Assembly: GCA_014706295.1 (NCBI GenBank) | Contig: JACSVZ010000011.1 | Coordinates: 6,744,163-6,808,162, forward strand | Reading direction: 5' to 3' | Length of the DNA: 64,000 bases | Source of the DNA: Lycocorax pyrrhopterus obiensis | Lineage: Eukaryota; Chordata; Aves; Passeriformes; Paradisaeidae | Shown here: positions 38,602 to 50,400 of the stretch, piece after piece | Layout: each line of letters begins with the position of its first letter | Numbering within the stretch: position 1 is the first letter of the stretch | Notes under the pieces: model-generated | What the model was told of the DNA's origin: nothing | What the model saw: the letters and a program-made list of their open reading frames with translations, nothing else | The model's database searches: none | Made by a program: the position numbers and the translations under genes

Positions 38602-40975
38602 CCATACAGTACGGATGAACGTTTTTCTACTGAATGTAAATTTTTTCTTGCAAAATTAAAAGGTCTGGGCTTTTTATTCTTTAGCTGAAGCATCTATGCA
38701 TGTTAATCACTCCAGACAGTAATGGAAAGATGGCAGAGGAGTGCAATCTTCTGTGGAGGAGTTTTTCTGGAGATGAAACTGGCCAGAATTCTTCATTCAT
38801 AACAAAACTCTGCCTGAAATTTGACTTCAGTCCAACCTAAAATTAAATCAAAAATTTTTGAAGCTTATTTCTTAAAGGAAATTCTATGTGCTGTATGCTA
38901 TAAGGAGGCCAAAGGTTGAAATTTTCAAAGCAGTTGATATGACACAGAGCACAAGCTCTTTGGCCAAGGAGTGTGTCCAATTCAGACCTTTCCAGTACCA
39001 AATCCCGTGGCCCCAGTGACCGTATCTCAGTTTCTCAGTAGACAAGTGTCTGGGGAAAGGGAAGACTTTCTACGTTTATCCAGAACTTCTGGAAGTGCAG
39101 CTCCACAAGCCTCAGGGCACAGTGTGACATGAGCTTACTAAAACACAGTTCCTAGTTTGTAAAGTTACTAAAGAAACAACTGTTGGTCCCAAATTCCCTC
39201 AAAATACTGTCCAGATGTGGACTGATCATCACACTGAATTTAGTATCACATGTTGTGCATGCACAGACATTTGTGTGGGAAATGCTGGACAAGTATTGAG
39301 GCTGGGTTGTTCTGCATCATTTTTTCATGCTGTTGGCTGTGCCTGGGCTTGCAGAATTTCTGATGCATTTTGTTTAAAACAGAAAACATTACACAGATGT
39401 AGATCAAGTTGACAAAAGAAGTAAAAAGGTCTGTTCCCTTCAGTATTTCCCAGGCTACTCCTCTTTTCCTTACAGTATTTAGAGTCTATAAAGCGAGCAA
39501 ACATGCTCTTAATGAACATAATCCTGGAGAAAAGCATTTTGCTTCAATTAAAAAAATAACTAGCAATTAACCCAGAAGACTACTATCAATGACCAAAAAA
39601 ACCCCCAAAAAACATCCACTAACACTGTATTGCCATCAATTCCATAATTTTTAACAGCCCTTTCCATAGCTCTGATCATAGCATGGACTCTCCCCAACAG
39701 CCACATTAACTTCCAAAAATACACTGACAATGTATTTTTTAACTGTATTTTGCATACAGTTAAAATCTATGTTAGTTTAAAGTTGAAAAGTTTTTCAAGT
39801 TCTCACATAGGCTGGGTTTTAGAGCAGAACAAGAAATAGAAGCAAACTGTAGCAAATTTTCACATTTTTGCTATCACTTGATCATAACAAAGAAAACCAC
39901 AGTTCTGCTGAAGCAAAGTACATATGCTCCGTAACTGAAGTAAAAGAAACTGTGGAATATAAAATCTACAATGCCACAAGTCCACAAAAATCAATAAAAA
40001 CCCCTTCAACACAGAATGAAACACACATCGGCTGATGCTTTTGAAGTACAAAGGTAGAAAGTTATTTTTTATAAAAACAGTTCAAGTGAAAAAATATACT
40101 TCTCTGCCCACTTGAGGATTATATTCAAGGTTTCTTGAGTCATTGCCTTTGTGTGTTGTTTTCAGAAAAAACTTTCTCTTGGGACCAAATCTGAGTTCCA
40201 AAATAACCCATCTTGATTTCAACAAAACTTCTCCTTTGTAAACAGTGTTTGGAGAAAAATTTTACAAGACAGAATCATTCAAAAGTTTTACAGGAGGAGG
40301 GGGAGGGAATCACTCAGGTGTAGATATTGCCACAGGGGAAACAGAAGGCAGTGTGTGAACTTATCTTGTTCACAGTTTAAAAACCATTTCTGTGTGTCTT
40401 CCATTATTTATACAGTCTATGTTACCAAGTAGATGAAACACAATAAATCCATCAGAAAACTGTTCAAAAGAAACACCATTAAATATAAAGCCACTGGGTT
40501 CAAACCTGTCTTTGGTTAGTGCTTGGCTATGGGTCTTCAATTGTTGCATGCTGGAATGATTTGAAGAGAAACAAAATTCTCTTAGGCCCCTTTGTAGACT
40601 CTTGACTCTGGTCAGAGCAGAGTCACTAAAATAGTCCAGAAAGATGGAAAGTACATGATCCTAAGGAATAAATCATCTTCTTGCCTTGCAAAATAACCCC
40701 TTTGCAGGGCAGTCACTGAGCAGGCTGAGAAATACCCACGTGGCATTACAACATGCTGCTCCAGAGTGGAAATGCTGCAGTGTAACCTCTAATTTCCCCA
40801 ACACCTAAAGTGACCCATAGAGGACAACCCAAAATCAATCTTCCAGAAAAGCCTACCTTAAACTTCTCCCAGCAAGCTCATATTACACACTTCTATTAGC
40901 TCACTATTCCCAAACTCAGGAGCAGTCCAGAAATGGAAGTACTGACAGGCATTTAGAGTGGAGGAGGCTGAACTA
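38602..40975. other. Non-coding unique sequence between LTR and CR1
   Basis: Nothing is recognised except the hairpin at 39737-39765 and a purine-rich, G-run patch GGAGGAGGGGGAGGG near 40293. Open frames are 78 codons or fewer. Confidence 0.7.
39737..39765. repeat. Perfect hairpin, 12-bp arms, 5-base loop
   Basis: TTTTAACTGTAT (39737-39748) pairs exactly with ATACAGTTAAAA (39754-39765) around TTTGC. On the plus strand the stem is not followed by a clear U-tract, and in a vertebrate genome it would not be a bacterial-type terminator. Possible cruciform or chance AT-rich palindrome. Confidence 0.93.
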
Positions 40976-41090
40976 TTTCAGTTGGGAGGGACCTACAGTG
41001 ACCATCGTGTCCAACCACCCAACCAATTCAGGGCTGACCAAGCTAAAGCATCCTATCCAGGGCACTGTGCCTTCGGACACTTATACAGAC
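40976..41090 (-). mobile_element. CR1 LINE 3' end, antisense, different subfamily
   Basis: TTTCAGTTGGGAGGGACCTA, then CCATCGTGTCCAACCACC, AATTCAGGGCTGACCA and AAAGCATCCTATCCAGGGCA follow the order of a CR1 3' region in reverse complement. The signature differs from the copies at 5341 and 9335, indicating a separate CR1 subfamily. It decays after CGGACACTTATACAG. Confidence 0.88.
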
Positions 41091-42724
41091 ATAGATACAC
41101 AGAAGCACTGCAAACAGAGCATGTACAGGATGAATACACTGTATATTCCTACTAGAACATCGCTTTCTGGAAGTCAGCTGAGCAACAATAAGCCTTTTCA
41201 ACCTTGAATTTCAGCAGGTAGGTAATAGCAGTTAATCTGCAGTAGCAAAGCTGACACTGATTATAAAATGATACATATCTAATGGTCATTTTATTTCTTA
41301 TTACAGTCTGTTTAAAATTAAATTTTCTCCTAGAAACTAAATTACTCTAAGAACTTTCTCCTTGGACTACTTTTGGATCTGGAATTGCTATGAAATATTA
41401 TGCAATTCACATTTAAACTCATTTATCAGAAGCTGCTCTTGCCTGCTCCCTAGGACTGGGAGAGGCTGGGGGCAAGGAGTCTGTTTGTTCCTTCTTCCTG
41501 ATGCTGAGCCAAGCCCTGCTCTGTTGATGCTTCCTGGGCTGGGAAATGAGAATCCCTGCTTTATTCAAAAAGACATGCTCGCAGGCAATACTTGACTTTG
41601 AACCCAGATAAACAAAAATTCAGAGATCTCAAGCAGTGACTTTGTGGCGTTTGTATCTTCACATATTTACTAAATGTATGATGTGCTGCACCAAAATAGC
41701 ACAAGGACAAAATGCTCAAGACATTAATTCCTTTCATTTGTAATACATTTCCTGAGTGACAGAGATTGCAGCTGCTGCTTCCGTATCTTATAGGGCTGCA
41801 CAGAGGGGATCTGCAAGGAGGGAAAGTTAACACAGCTATGGCAGTTTAAATAAAAAAGGATTAGTCTTCCTCTGGATGCATGAAAACTGCACCTGAAATT
41901 TTAATATTGATCAAAACATTTGCCAAGTGCCACACAGCCCTTCTGAAGCTCTCCAAGGGAAAATTTACCATCAGTCAGACTCCTAAGAAAAACAGTATTT
42001 TCCATCACCGGATGTTACCGGAGGGCGTGTTCTGTTTTTCTAATTTCATAGGGCAATCCAGTCCATGTTATCAATTCAATTATGCCAAAAGCTGCCCACA
42101 GTAAATCTGCAAAAAAAGCTTTGAACAATGAATAAACAAAAAAAATCAGCAGACCTGAACAGGACTTTTTTAAGCCAAGACCTCAAGAGACGAAACTAAA
42201 TCAACTTCTTATTACTCAAATTGCCCCAAGGTCTTAATCACCTTCTATTTTAAAGGGTCTGGACAGAAAAATAGCTTAATTCAATATTTTGAATGAATAT
42301 GAGGGGTTATATATAGATACATATGTAAAGTACTAAACCATCCCATCTCCTTTTATTCGTTTGCTGTTCCAATGCTTAAATGTGCATCAAGTAAACCTTG
42401 CTTGTTACTTACTGTAACAGCATATGGCCAAATTGATTTACAATAAACCACTTCCTATCCTAATTCCCAAAAACTTGGCAAAATCTCAGAACTGCATAAA
42501 ATTCTCCTTCCTGCATTGGTTTCAAGCTAGACTAATGAAGTAGTGCCTGATTTATAGCAACAGACAGCTCTGAGCATGCACCACAGATGCATCAGTTTAT
42601 TGAAAGACATTGTCAAATTAAGAAAAGCAGTTTCTGCAAACTCTCACACATCCTCTTACTCAAGCCAGGCTTACATGAGTCTGATCCACTGGAATCAGCA
42701 ATTTGTGTGATTTCCTACAAATGC
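41091..42724. other. Non-coding unique sequence
   Basis: AT-rich, with open frames of 90 codons or fewer and no recognised repeat. A weak TATATA tract lies near 42308. Confidence 0.7.
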
Positions 42725-43110
42725 TACGGCGCCCCAACCAATTCACAGCTACTGCCATAAATGAGCATAACTTTGTCAGCGGGACACTGCACTGGAGCCA
42801 GTGAGGGGGGAGAGCTGTGCTGGGCCAGGTGCTGGATTTCCACGGGGCACAGCCCAACTGCACGGTGCAGACAGGCACAGCCGACCCCGCCCGGTCCTCC
42901 CAACCTCTGCTCTGACAGTGTCGCCTCGCCGCTTGCTCTGACCATCACTGGGGGAGGCTGTAACCCATACCAAGCCATGGATTGTGGCTAAAAATAACCT
43001 TAGCAGGAAAGGGGGGGTTTGTACGGGACAGACGCCGAGGGAGGCGGAGTGGTTGAACTGGGGCGGGCGGAAGGAAAAACGACGGAGCGTTTTGGAAGCA
43101 CAGCACATTT
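42725..43110. promoter_or_regulatory. GC-rich patch with moderate CpG, weak promoter candidate
   Basis: I counted by eye roughly 18-20 CpG in about 385 bp, including ACAGACGCCGAGGGAGGCGG (43028-43047) and a GC-box-like GGGGCGGGCGGAAGG (43060-43074). Open frames cross it on both strands in several frames, as expected for GC-rich DNA. It is weaker than the island at 19090-19560. It could be a minor promoter, an exon of an unannotated transcript, or a composition island. Confidence 0.3.
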
Positions 43111-44984
43111 CTCAGCAAACCAGATGCAGGGCAGCCCCTGCTGCACAAGAGGCCTCTGTACGAGCTGTAAAACCCCCCCTCTGTTTGCTTCAGGAGCTGA
43201 ACAGCAATTCTGTCCCTTCAATCTAACAAATAAATAGGCAAGGGGGCAAAGAAAAAGTCCTTAATAGCCTATATACAAAAGACACTTTTATCCTGATCGG
43301 TTTGATTGCATATCACCGCTTTTCATTTATACAAGCTGATTTTTTTCATTCTCATCATGCATCCTCTTCAGTCACAGATTTAATTAAGATTAGGAAAATG
43401 AAAAGATACTGAGAATTAGTCAGATCTTTGAGACAGTATCTGTAACAGTTATTCATTCGGGACTAGCCAGAAGAGATCCTGCATGTAACACGTAATGAGG
43501 GGAGAGAGTATATGCTATACCATCATTTCTGACGTATGGAACACAATGTAATTTTCTGCTAGACAAATGTCAAACATGACTAATAATTAATTTTTGTGGA
43601 ATCTCGTGGGTCCCACTTCTGAGCTTGGTTTGTTCAAGATAGAGATCTACAGAACCCTCTGGGCCATCTGCCTAAGACATACTAACATTTAAAATTTGTT
43701 TCACATTCTTAATGGTGACTCCTCACCACAGGTTAAAGTCTCCTTTTCCTTACCCATTCTCTACAGTTTTTTTAACCAAATGTAAGACTGATGGTGAAAA
43801 GAAAGCAACTAAATAAAATTGATCAAAGCTTTTGCAACAGCAAGTGACACTGCAGCCCCTGCACTGACTGAGGATACAACTGGGCACAGCCTTGGTCAGA
43901 GCAAGTTCTTCATCATTTTGGAGTCCCTGTGACAGACTCAGAGTGAGAGTGACCCACCTCAGGAACAAGGAGCACTGGCAAAGTATTATTCTCTGATATT
44001 TAGTGAAACAGGCAGCATTTAGCTCACTCAAGTATTGCTCTAATCAGTAAGACTTCACATACTGACACTTTGCTAAGAAGGGTTACTTTTGTCCCCCCAC
44101 TCACAATAATAATAATGAAATCATTGTCATTCACAGATTCAATTTAGATTAGAAAGAACAAAAGACAGCAAATGTTTGCAAGTGTGCTCCAATAGGGATG
44201 CAGTAATTCTACATCATCGTTCATTTTCATGCATTTTTTGGTAGAGGGGGGAAGACTATGAACCAGTAAGTGCTCATTAAAATTGCCCTTTCTGTATTTT
44301 TCCTTTGGACTTGTGGTTTGTGGCACAGCTCTTCCTCCCTGGCAGAGGCTGAGAGCACTGGTGGCTGCCTGCACTGGTGCTCAGCATGGGGGGTCAGAAC
44401 AAGAGGGAATGGGCAGAGGCTGCCCCAGCAGCAATGGGACTGGGGAGGGAGGCTCAAGGCACCTGTAAACTCTCCCAGCAACACATCCACACCACAGGGC
44501 AGGACAGAAGAGCACAGTAATAAACTTGGTAATTGCTTTGTTTCCTGTCTCACAGCCTGTAGATACAGCTCCTCTGCTTTCTCCCCACTGGGAAGGGGAT
44601 GGCTTTTCCTGTTAAGTGCTGAGCTCAGTGAGGCCATTCCCACAGAGCCTCCCAAGTATGGATGTAGCCTCCTCAGGGCAGTGTCTAGACCAGGAAAGTA
44701 AAGATCACTCATATTTCCCGTTGCCTATTGTCCTGTCCAATGCACTCACAGCAGTGGCAGACACTGGCTGCTGGTATAGGTCCTTCACCTCCTGCCATTT
44801 CTTATATTCTTCTGTGCTACAGAGAGGGAAATGTTGCCTCTAACACAGGGAAATGAAAGTTACTTAACACAGGATCAAGCACAGCCTAAGAGAGGAACAG
44901 GAAAAGCACCACAAAATGCTGTTGAAAGAAGAAATTGTAGAAAAACTCAGAAAAGAAACCCAGAGCACTGAAGAAACCATAATG
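43111..44984. other. Non-coding unique sequence, one GC-rich patch
   Basis: The GC-richer stretch 44300-44700 carries opposing open frames of 161 codons (44227-44712, -) and 143 codons (44270-44701, +). Neither has a recognised domain, and the overlap on both strands argues for composition rather than coding. A short (ATA)n lies near 44106. Confidence 0.6.
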
Positions 44985-45140
44985 CATTATGAAGGCTCTG
45001 AGGAGGCCTTATTGCAGCCTTTCCGTTTCACTGGAAACAGGTTGTGCAGAGAGGTGGGTGGTAGATGCCCCATCCCATTCAAGGTAAAGCTGGACAGGGC
45101 TTTGAGCAACCCCATCTTGTCAAAATCCAAGGGGGTAAAC
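44985..45140 (+). mobile_element. CR1 LINE remnant with internal deletion
   Basis: GGCTCTGAGGAGGCCTTATT and GCAGCCTTTCC (to about 45024) match a region of CR1 that normally lies well upstream of what follows. What follows is ACTGGAAACAGGTTGTGCAG, GAGGTGGGTGGTAGATGCCC and GGACAGGGCTTTGAGCAACC. The two parts are joined directly, so a middle segment seems to be missing. The terminal 3' end is also lost. The alignment is from memory and the breakpoints are approximate. Confidence 0.8.
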
Positions 45141-45209
45141 TAACTTCAATATTGAAGATCAAAAGCTATAATTGAATGACCATGAAGTTTAACAAGAGTA
45201 TTGAAGTTA
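45141..45209. repeat. 11-bp inverted repeat next to CR1 remnant
   Basis: TAACTTCAATA (45141-45151) and TATTGAAGTTA (45199-45209) are exact inverted copies 47 bases apart. The left arm overlaps the 14-bp palindrome CTTCAATATTGAAG (45144-45157). By length and spacing such a pair is expected about once by chance in this window. Confidence 0.85.
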
Positions 45210-47433
45210 ATTGTAGCAAACATGCTGTTGAAGGCTTAGGATAATGACAACTGACCAATATGCATGAATGAGTACAGCTCTGTATAAGAACACAACAAAT
45301 TGGTGTCATACAAACATGAAAATAAAAATATAAATCTCTACAGTTTTTAAAAATACACACACAAGTATTTATTTTGCACAATCTGTAGCAATTTTGCATC
45401 AAATTAGTCATAAGCATGTTTTCATACTACAGTGCCTCTTACTGCTATTTCCTCGCTCTGCTCCTCCTTCCACACCTGTACCAGAAGGACCATAAAAAGG
45501 AATTAAAATTCACAGCACACGTTTGAGATACTGCGTAATCTGAGTTGCAAACCCACAAGTGAGTCACGAAAGACATCCCAAAACACTTGACAGCAAACTG
45601 CAAAAGCCTAACCTCCAGCCAACACAGATTTGTTAACATGGGTTTTTAAGCATGATGATATCACATGTGCATTACTAGCAGGTTAGAGACATTTAAATCC
45701 TTCTTCAAGTACCAAAGAGAAATACCCTCAGGAAAAATGATTATTTAATCAGAGCAGGCTGCTTAGCTGTGCATTAAAATCTGAAAAATCAGTGTCTTGC
45801 AGTAAATTTTTATAAACAAAGGGGAAGAGCACTCAGCAAACTGCCATGGAGAGAAACAGAACAGAAGAGGCCCTTTGCACTGTGCAGCACTGCTGTGCTC
45901 TCCTGGGAAAGAGCTGCTCTCACAAGTAATTTAAGGTCCAATATTTTCTTCTTAATCTAGAATGTTCTGTAATAACTTTCTAGACTTGAATTACAACAAG
46001 GTTTTGTAATCTACCTACTCACACAAAAAGAAATCTTCTTCTAACCTTGCAACCACAAATATTCCTCACTGTGACAGTGAAATCAGTGATATTTTCCCAG
46101 GAATACATTTCAAATTGAAAAATTGTAAATCCTCTGTGGAGGAATAATCAAAGTATCAAACCTAAATCTGCAGCCTTGAGGACGGTAGCAAACCCATGTG
46201 CTCTGTGGCGAGAGCAGAGACTTTAATTCATAGCACATGCTAAAAAACAATTTAACACAAATATTTTTGTATTATCATGTTTAAAACCTGCCTCCAAAGA
46301 AATATTGTGAATAAATATGAACTGTATAAATTAAGTGTAGTTTTCCCTTCAATTTAATCTCAGATGCTCTGAACTTGTACATTAGCAGGTAAAAGCTGTT
46401 CTGTTTATTCTGGGGTTCAGTAGTGATAGTTCAATATAAAAGCACCCTATACAAAACAATTCTCTGTGTCTTGGGGAAGATTATTTCTCTGTATTGTAGT
46501 GCTACATAGTGCTAAATCCCCCTCACTGCTGTTAATACTGCACAAAAATGCTTCACCTTCAAACATCAAAGTGTGCCAGTTTAAGATACCAGGGGCTCTG
46601 CACTCTCCAGAGGACAAAGAAAATAAATATTAAAATTTAAATACGAAATGGAAACATCTGAAAAAAGTTGACAGAAAGAGCAATTTTTATGAAGAGACAG
46701 ATGAACAAAAGAAAAAGATGAGCAGAGTCTGCAGATATCTAAAACTATGTGCTAAGTACCTTCAGAAGCCTTTTATATTTTTACCAGCACTGGGAACATA
46801 ATTAGAAAAAGCGTTTCACAAATATTTAGGCAAGTTAAGATCCAAGACTGATGTCCACAACCTTTAGTATTTGCTCTCGATCCACATTTGCCTGACAATT
46901 TGTTTGCGGCGCACCGTTCGATCCGGTGCAGTGTTTCGCACACGGGGGGAGATGGATCACAGCAGTGACAGGACAGCTCAATACAGACACCAATCAAGAG
47001 CAGCCCAGCTCATCGGTGGCCAGATTAATTCTGGAACATTTTTGAGGATGTAATTCACACCTACTCTTGAGGGCGCAGATCCTGAGCTTGTTAAAACTCC
47101 AATTATATAAGCAGGGGTGCATCAGTGGGATTTGTCTCTTGCTCAGCATTGAGACACACTTTTTTTCCAGGCTTCTGCACTGCTCAGTAATCCCTCAGAG
47201 CTAAGAAGTCTGACAGATCCCAGTTTGCTGCCTGACACCAACTTAGCAGCACCGAACAAAACCAGCCGGTCCATAGCTCAAGTGCTGGCTTACACCACAG
47301 CCTCTGAATCTCAGCACCTCCTCTGCCTGCCCTGGGTAATATCACCCTGTAGCCAGCCAGGCTGCTTCAGCAGGGTCCTGGAAATTTATTTTGTAATGAC
47401 AAAGACAAGTAATTGCAGATATTTTATATTACA
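45210..47433. other. Non-coding unique sequence
   Basis: AT-rich, with no recognised repeat and short open frames only. Nothing further can be said from the sequence. Confidence 0.7.
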
Positions 47434-47457
47434 CCCTCCCTTGCCCCCTCCTCCCCC
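47434..47457 (-). other. G-quadruplex-capable C-rich tract
   Basis: On the minus strand four G runs (5, 5, 3, 3) are separated by loops of four, three and one bases; on the plus strand this reads CCC, CCC, CCCCC, CCCCC. It meets the usual G3+N1-7 rule for an intramolecular quadruplex. Folding is inferred, not shown. Confidence 0.75.
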
Positions 47458-50400
47458 AAACAAAAAGAAAAAAGGACTCTTCAATATTTGGAGAATTAAT
47501 AGAGTGTTGTGCACTGAGTCAATGAGAAAAGTCACATAACAGAAAATTCTCAAGAAAAACTGTATTTTTGTTTCTACTTTTAAACTCTTAAGATTCCTCT
47601 TCTCAGTTCTTCTGGACAGATTATGTCCATTTTTTCCTCCTGGATTAAATTGCTGCAATTTTTTCTAGGAATTGCACAGCACCGTGTTGCTGGGGGTTAT
47701 GGTGCTTTCTCTCAACACCGCTGTGTTCTCAGCAGGCTGCATCACTGCTCCAGAGCCTCTCCTGGGCTGAGGCAGGAACACCCTGCCCTACTCACATCAC
47801 ACCCCTACAGATTCCCAGTACTATCCTGGCTCAGCAGCAGGGGATGCACATGAACCACAGAACCACCAAGTTCACCAGACCACTATCCCACTGAAATTTC
47901 CCTTTAATTTCTGTTGCAGGAACTCTTTGGGGAACTCACTGCTCCAAGTTCAAATTAGTTCTCAGTCAGGCTCTACAAAATAATCTCTTGCTTGCACTTC
48001 ACAAGCTTTACTGTCAATGCTATGGGTTTTGGATTATTCACAAAATCCTTTTGCAATTATCATTTCTATTAATCTAGCTGTAGTGGCTGAAGGCCTTTCT
48101 GAAGCATACTGCTCCCAAGATGTTCTTTTCTAAGCCTGGCAACCACATGTGTCTGTCCAACACAACTACTTTTTCCCAGGATTTCCAAATTTCTCCTATA
48201 CAAAATATTTTCCATGCCCAGCCAAGGGTTTCAGAAGAAATACTTCTTTCTGTTCCATTTAAAAGTAATATTTGGTGATCCTCTAAGCAAGTCCTTTGAT
48301 GTGTCTCTGGCTTTTATTTTGGCTGAAGGCCCAGACTCAGAATGAAGCCTTGCAGGCAATCTACCATAGCAAACACCTGAGGAAGAGAGCAGAAGCGTTT
48401 AGTGGAAGTGGCAGCCCGAGCAGCTGCACGCACAGGCCATTTAATGCTTCTGCAGACGGTTCAGATGCTGCTCTCCCAGGGCAGAGCAGGAACAGGAGGC
48501 TGTCATCACACCTCAGGGAGGGACACGGCCAAGGTTACCCACTGCAGGTAAGGTTTCACTGGCCTTCTTGAAAAATGTTCTGCTCTGGGATTGTGTTTAT
48601 GCTAATATTGAATTTAAACAACAGCAACCACAAATTTATCATATTTACCGCGTTTTTAACAAATCTATAAAAGAGAGCAATACAGTACCAACAGGGGAAA
48701 AGAGGAACCACTTGAATACATACAGGGATATGGGCATATGGCTTGTCAAACAATCCAGCACTCACAGGATGAAGGCATCAGGAAATGAGGACTCCAGCCA
48801 CAGAACCATGAGTGTGCATAACCATGCAGAAATCTCTTAATTCTGAATGACACTTCTATCACAAAAAACCCCGTGTGTTTTTATAGCATCATGTACACTA
48901 GACAGCAGGGGGAGAATGGAACAGACAGCTATTAAAAGCGTCCTTGGAACCATCATAAATACCCATTTTCATTTTTAGCTTAAAATTTCTCTAGCTCCAC
49001 TATCAAGAGGTGATTTATCATCTTTCATTTTTCACATTATCTGTAAATAGGTTATTCCCAGTAGCGTTGCTGTAAGAAACATTTGTCACAGCTGTAAGAG
49101 GAGGGAGCCTGGCTAATTTCTGGATTCAGAAACCAAGACGAATAGCCTTTCTTCCCCTGCAAGCAGCACTGAACATCAGTCAAACCCTTTCCTCTGAAGT
49201 TAAATAGTATTTTCAAATCTTACAAGTACCTTCAACCTCATTTTTCTCTTAATATTCTGATACTTAGACTGATCTGTGCCACTACATTTGCTACTAATTA
49301 TGATGTAAGCTTGTAGAAAAGCAACTTTGTTAAACAAGGATGGTAAAATATGGAAGTGTGTGGAAAAAGAATACTAGAACAGAGAAGGCCATTGTTAGAA
49401 TACCGAATAATTACCATTTTCTAATAATAAATGTTTGTCAACTACCAGTTTAACTTCATTAACCCCCTCTTCTCCCTTCTAGCTGATTAACCTTCCAGTG
49501 TACAAGAGATGTATTCTGGCCTACCTAGACTACAAACTTGTTCTAAAACAGCCTCTTTCCCAAATGTCACTGAGTCCCTGGCTCAGCTGAAGCCACCTAT
49601 TTGTATCACTCTGCACCACACAGTGATGAAAAAACAATGTAAGAAATGAACACTATATGAGGGCATCAGGAAGAGACCTTACGACTGATAAGAACCCTGC
49701 TCAGCGGTGTTTAAAAAAAAAAAAGCTGAGAAATACTCAGTGATTTGATAATCAACTGAGTGTCAAACCTTCATTCAACACTGAAAATCTGAAAACTGGA
49801 TAGAAAGAAGTGATTAAAATGATCCTTCTTAAGACTCAACCTACTGCTAATTGGTCACGACCATCGTGCAGACCTTCATATGTGGCACCAGTAGAACAGA
49901 AATTATAATGCTACTTTAATAACCAGAAAGAACTTTGCTGTTAAAAGACTGAATCATTTCTTTAATATTAAACAGTACATTTACTCTGCAAATGATGGAC
50001 CAGTATTTCCCTGGAATGCACAGTTTTAGCCAGCCAAGACTTTTCCTTATTAAAAAAGAACAGAAATCACTGTGAGCTGAATCCCACAGTCCTTTCCCCT
50101 ACAAAGCTCTCTTTGAGGTCAATAGAAAATTTGGCTATTAAAGAATGTTGAACTCTGACCCCTGGAATAACACAGCACAAATCATATTCAGTCTTGAAAA
50201 TAACTACCTATCCTAGGTCTGGAAAGATTTCAAAACAGGACATCCTTTTTTTTATTATTCTTTACTAAAATTCACAAAACCAGAAAGGTTACAACTTAGT
50301 CTGGCAAACCATTTGAGCCTCCCCATTCACTTTATTGTTTACTGCACACTTATTTCTTCTTTTAGGATAAACAAGATATAACAAAGACCATGAATTTAAT

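Noticed and set aside
44227..44712. 161-codon reverse open frame
   Set aside because: It overlaps a 143-codon forward frame over a GC-rich patch, has no recognised domain, and shows no adjoining splice or start context.
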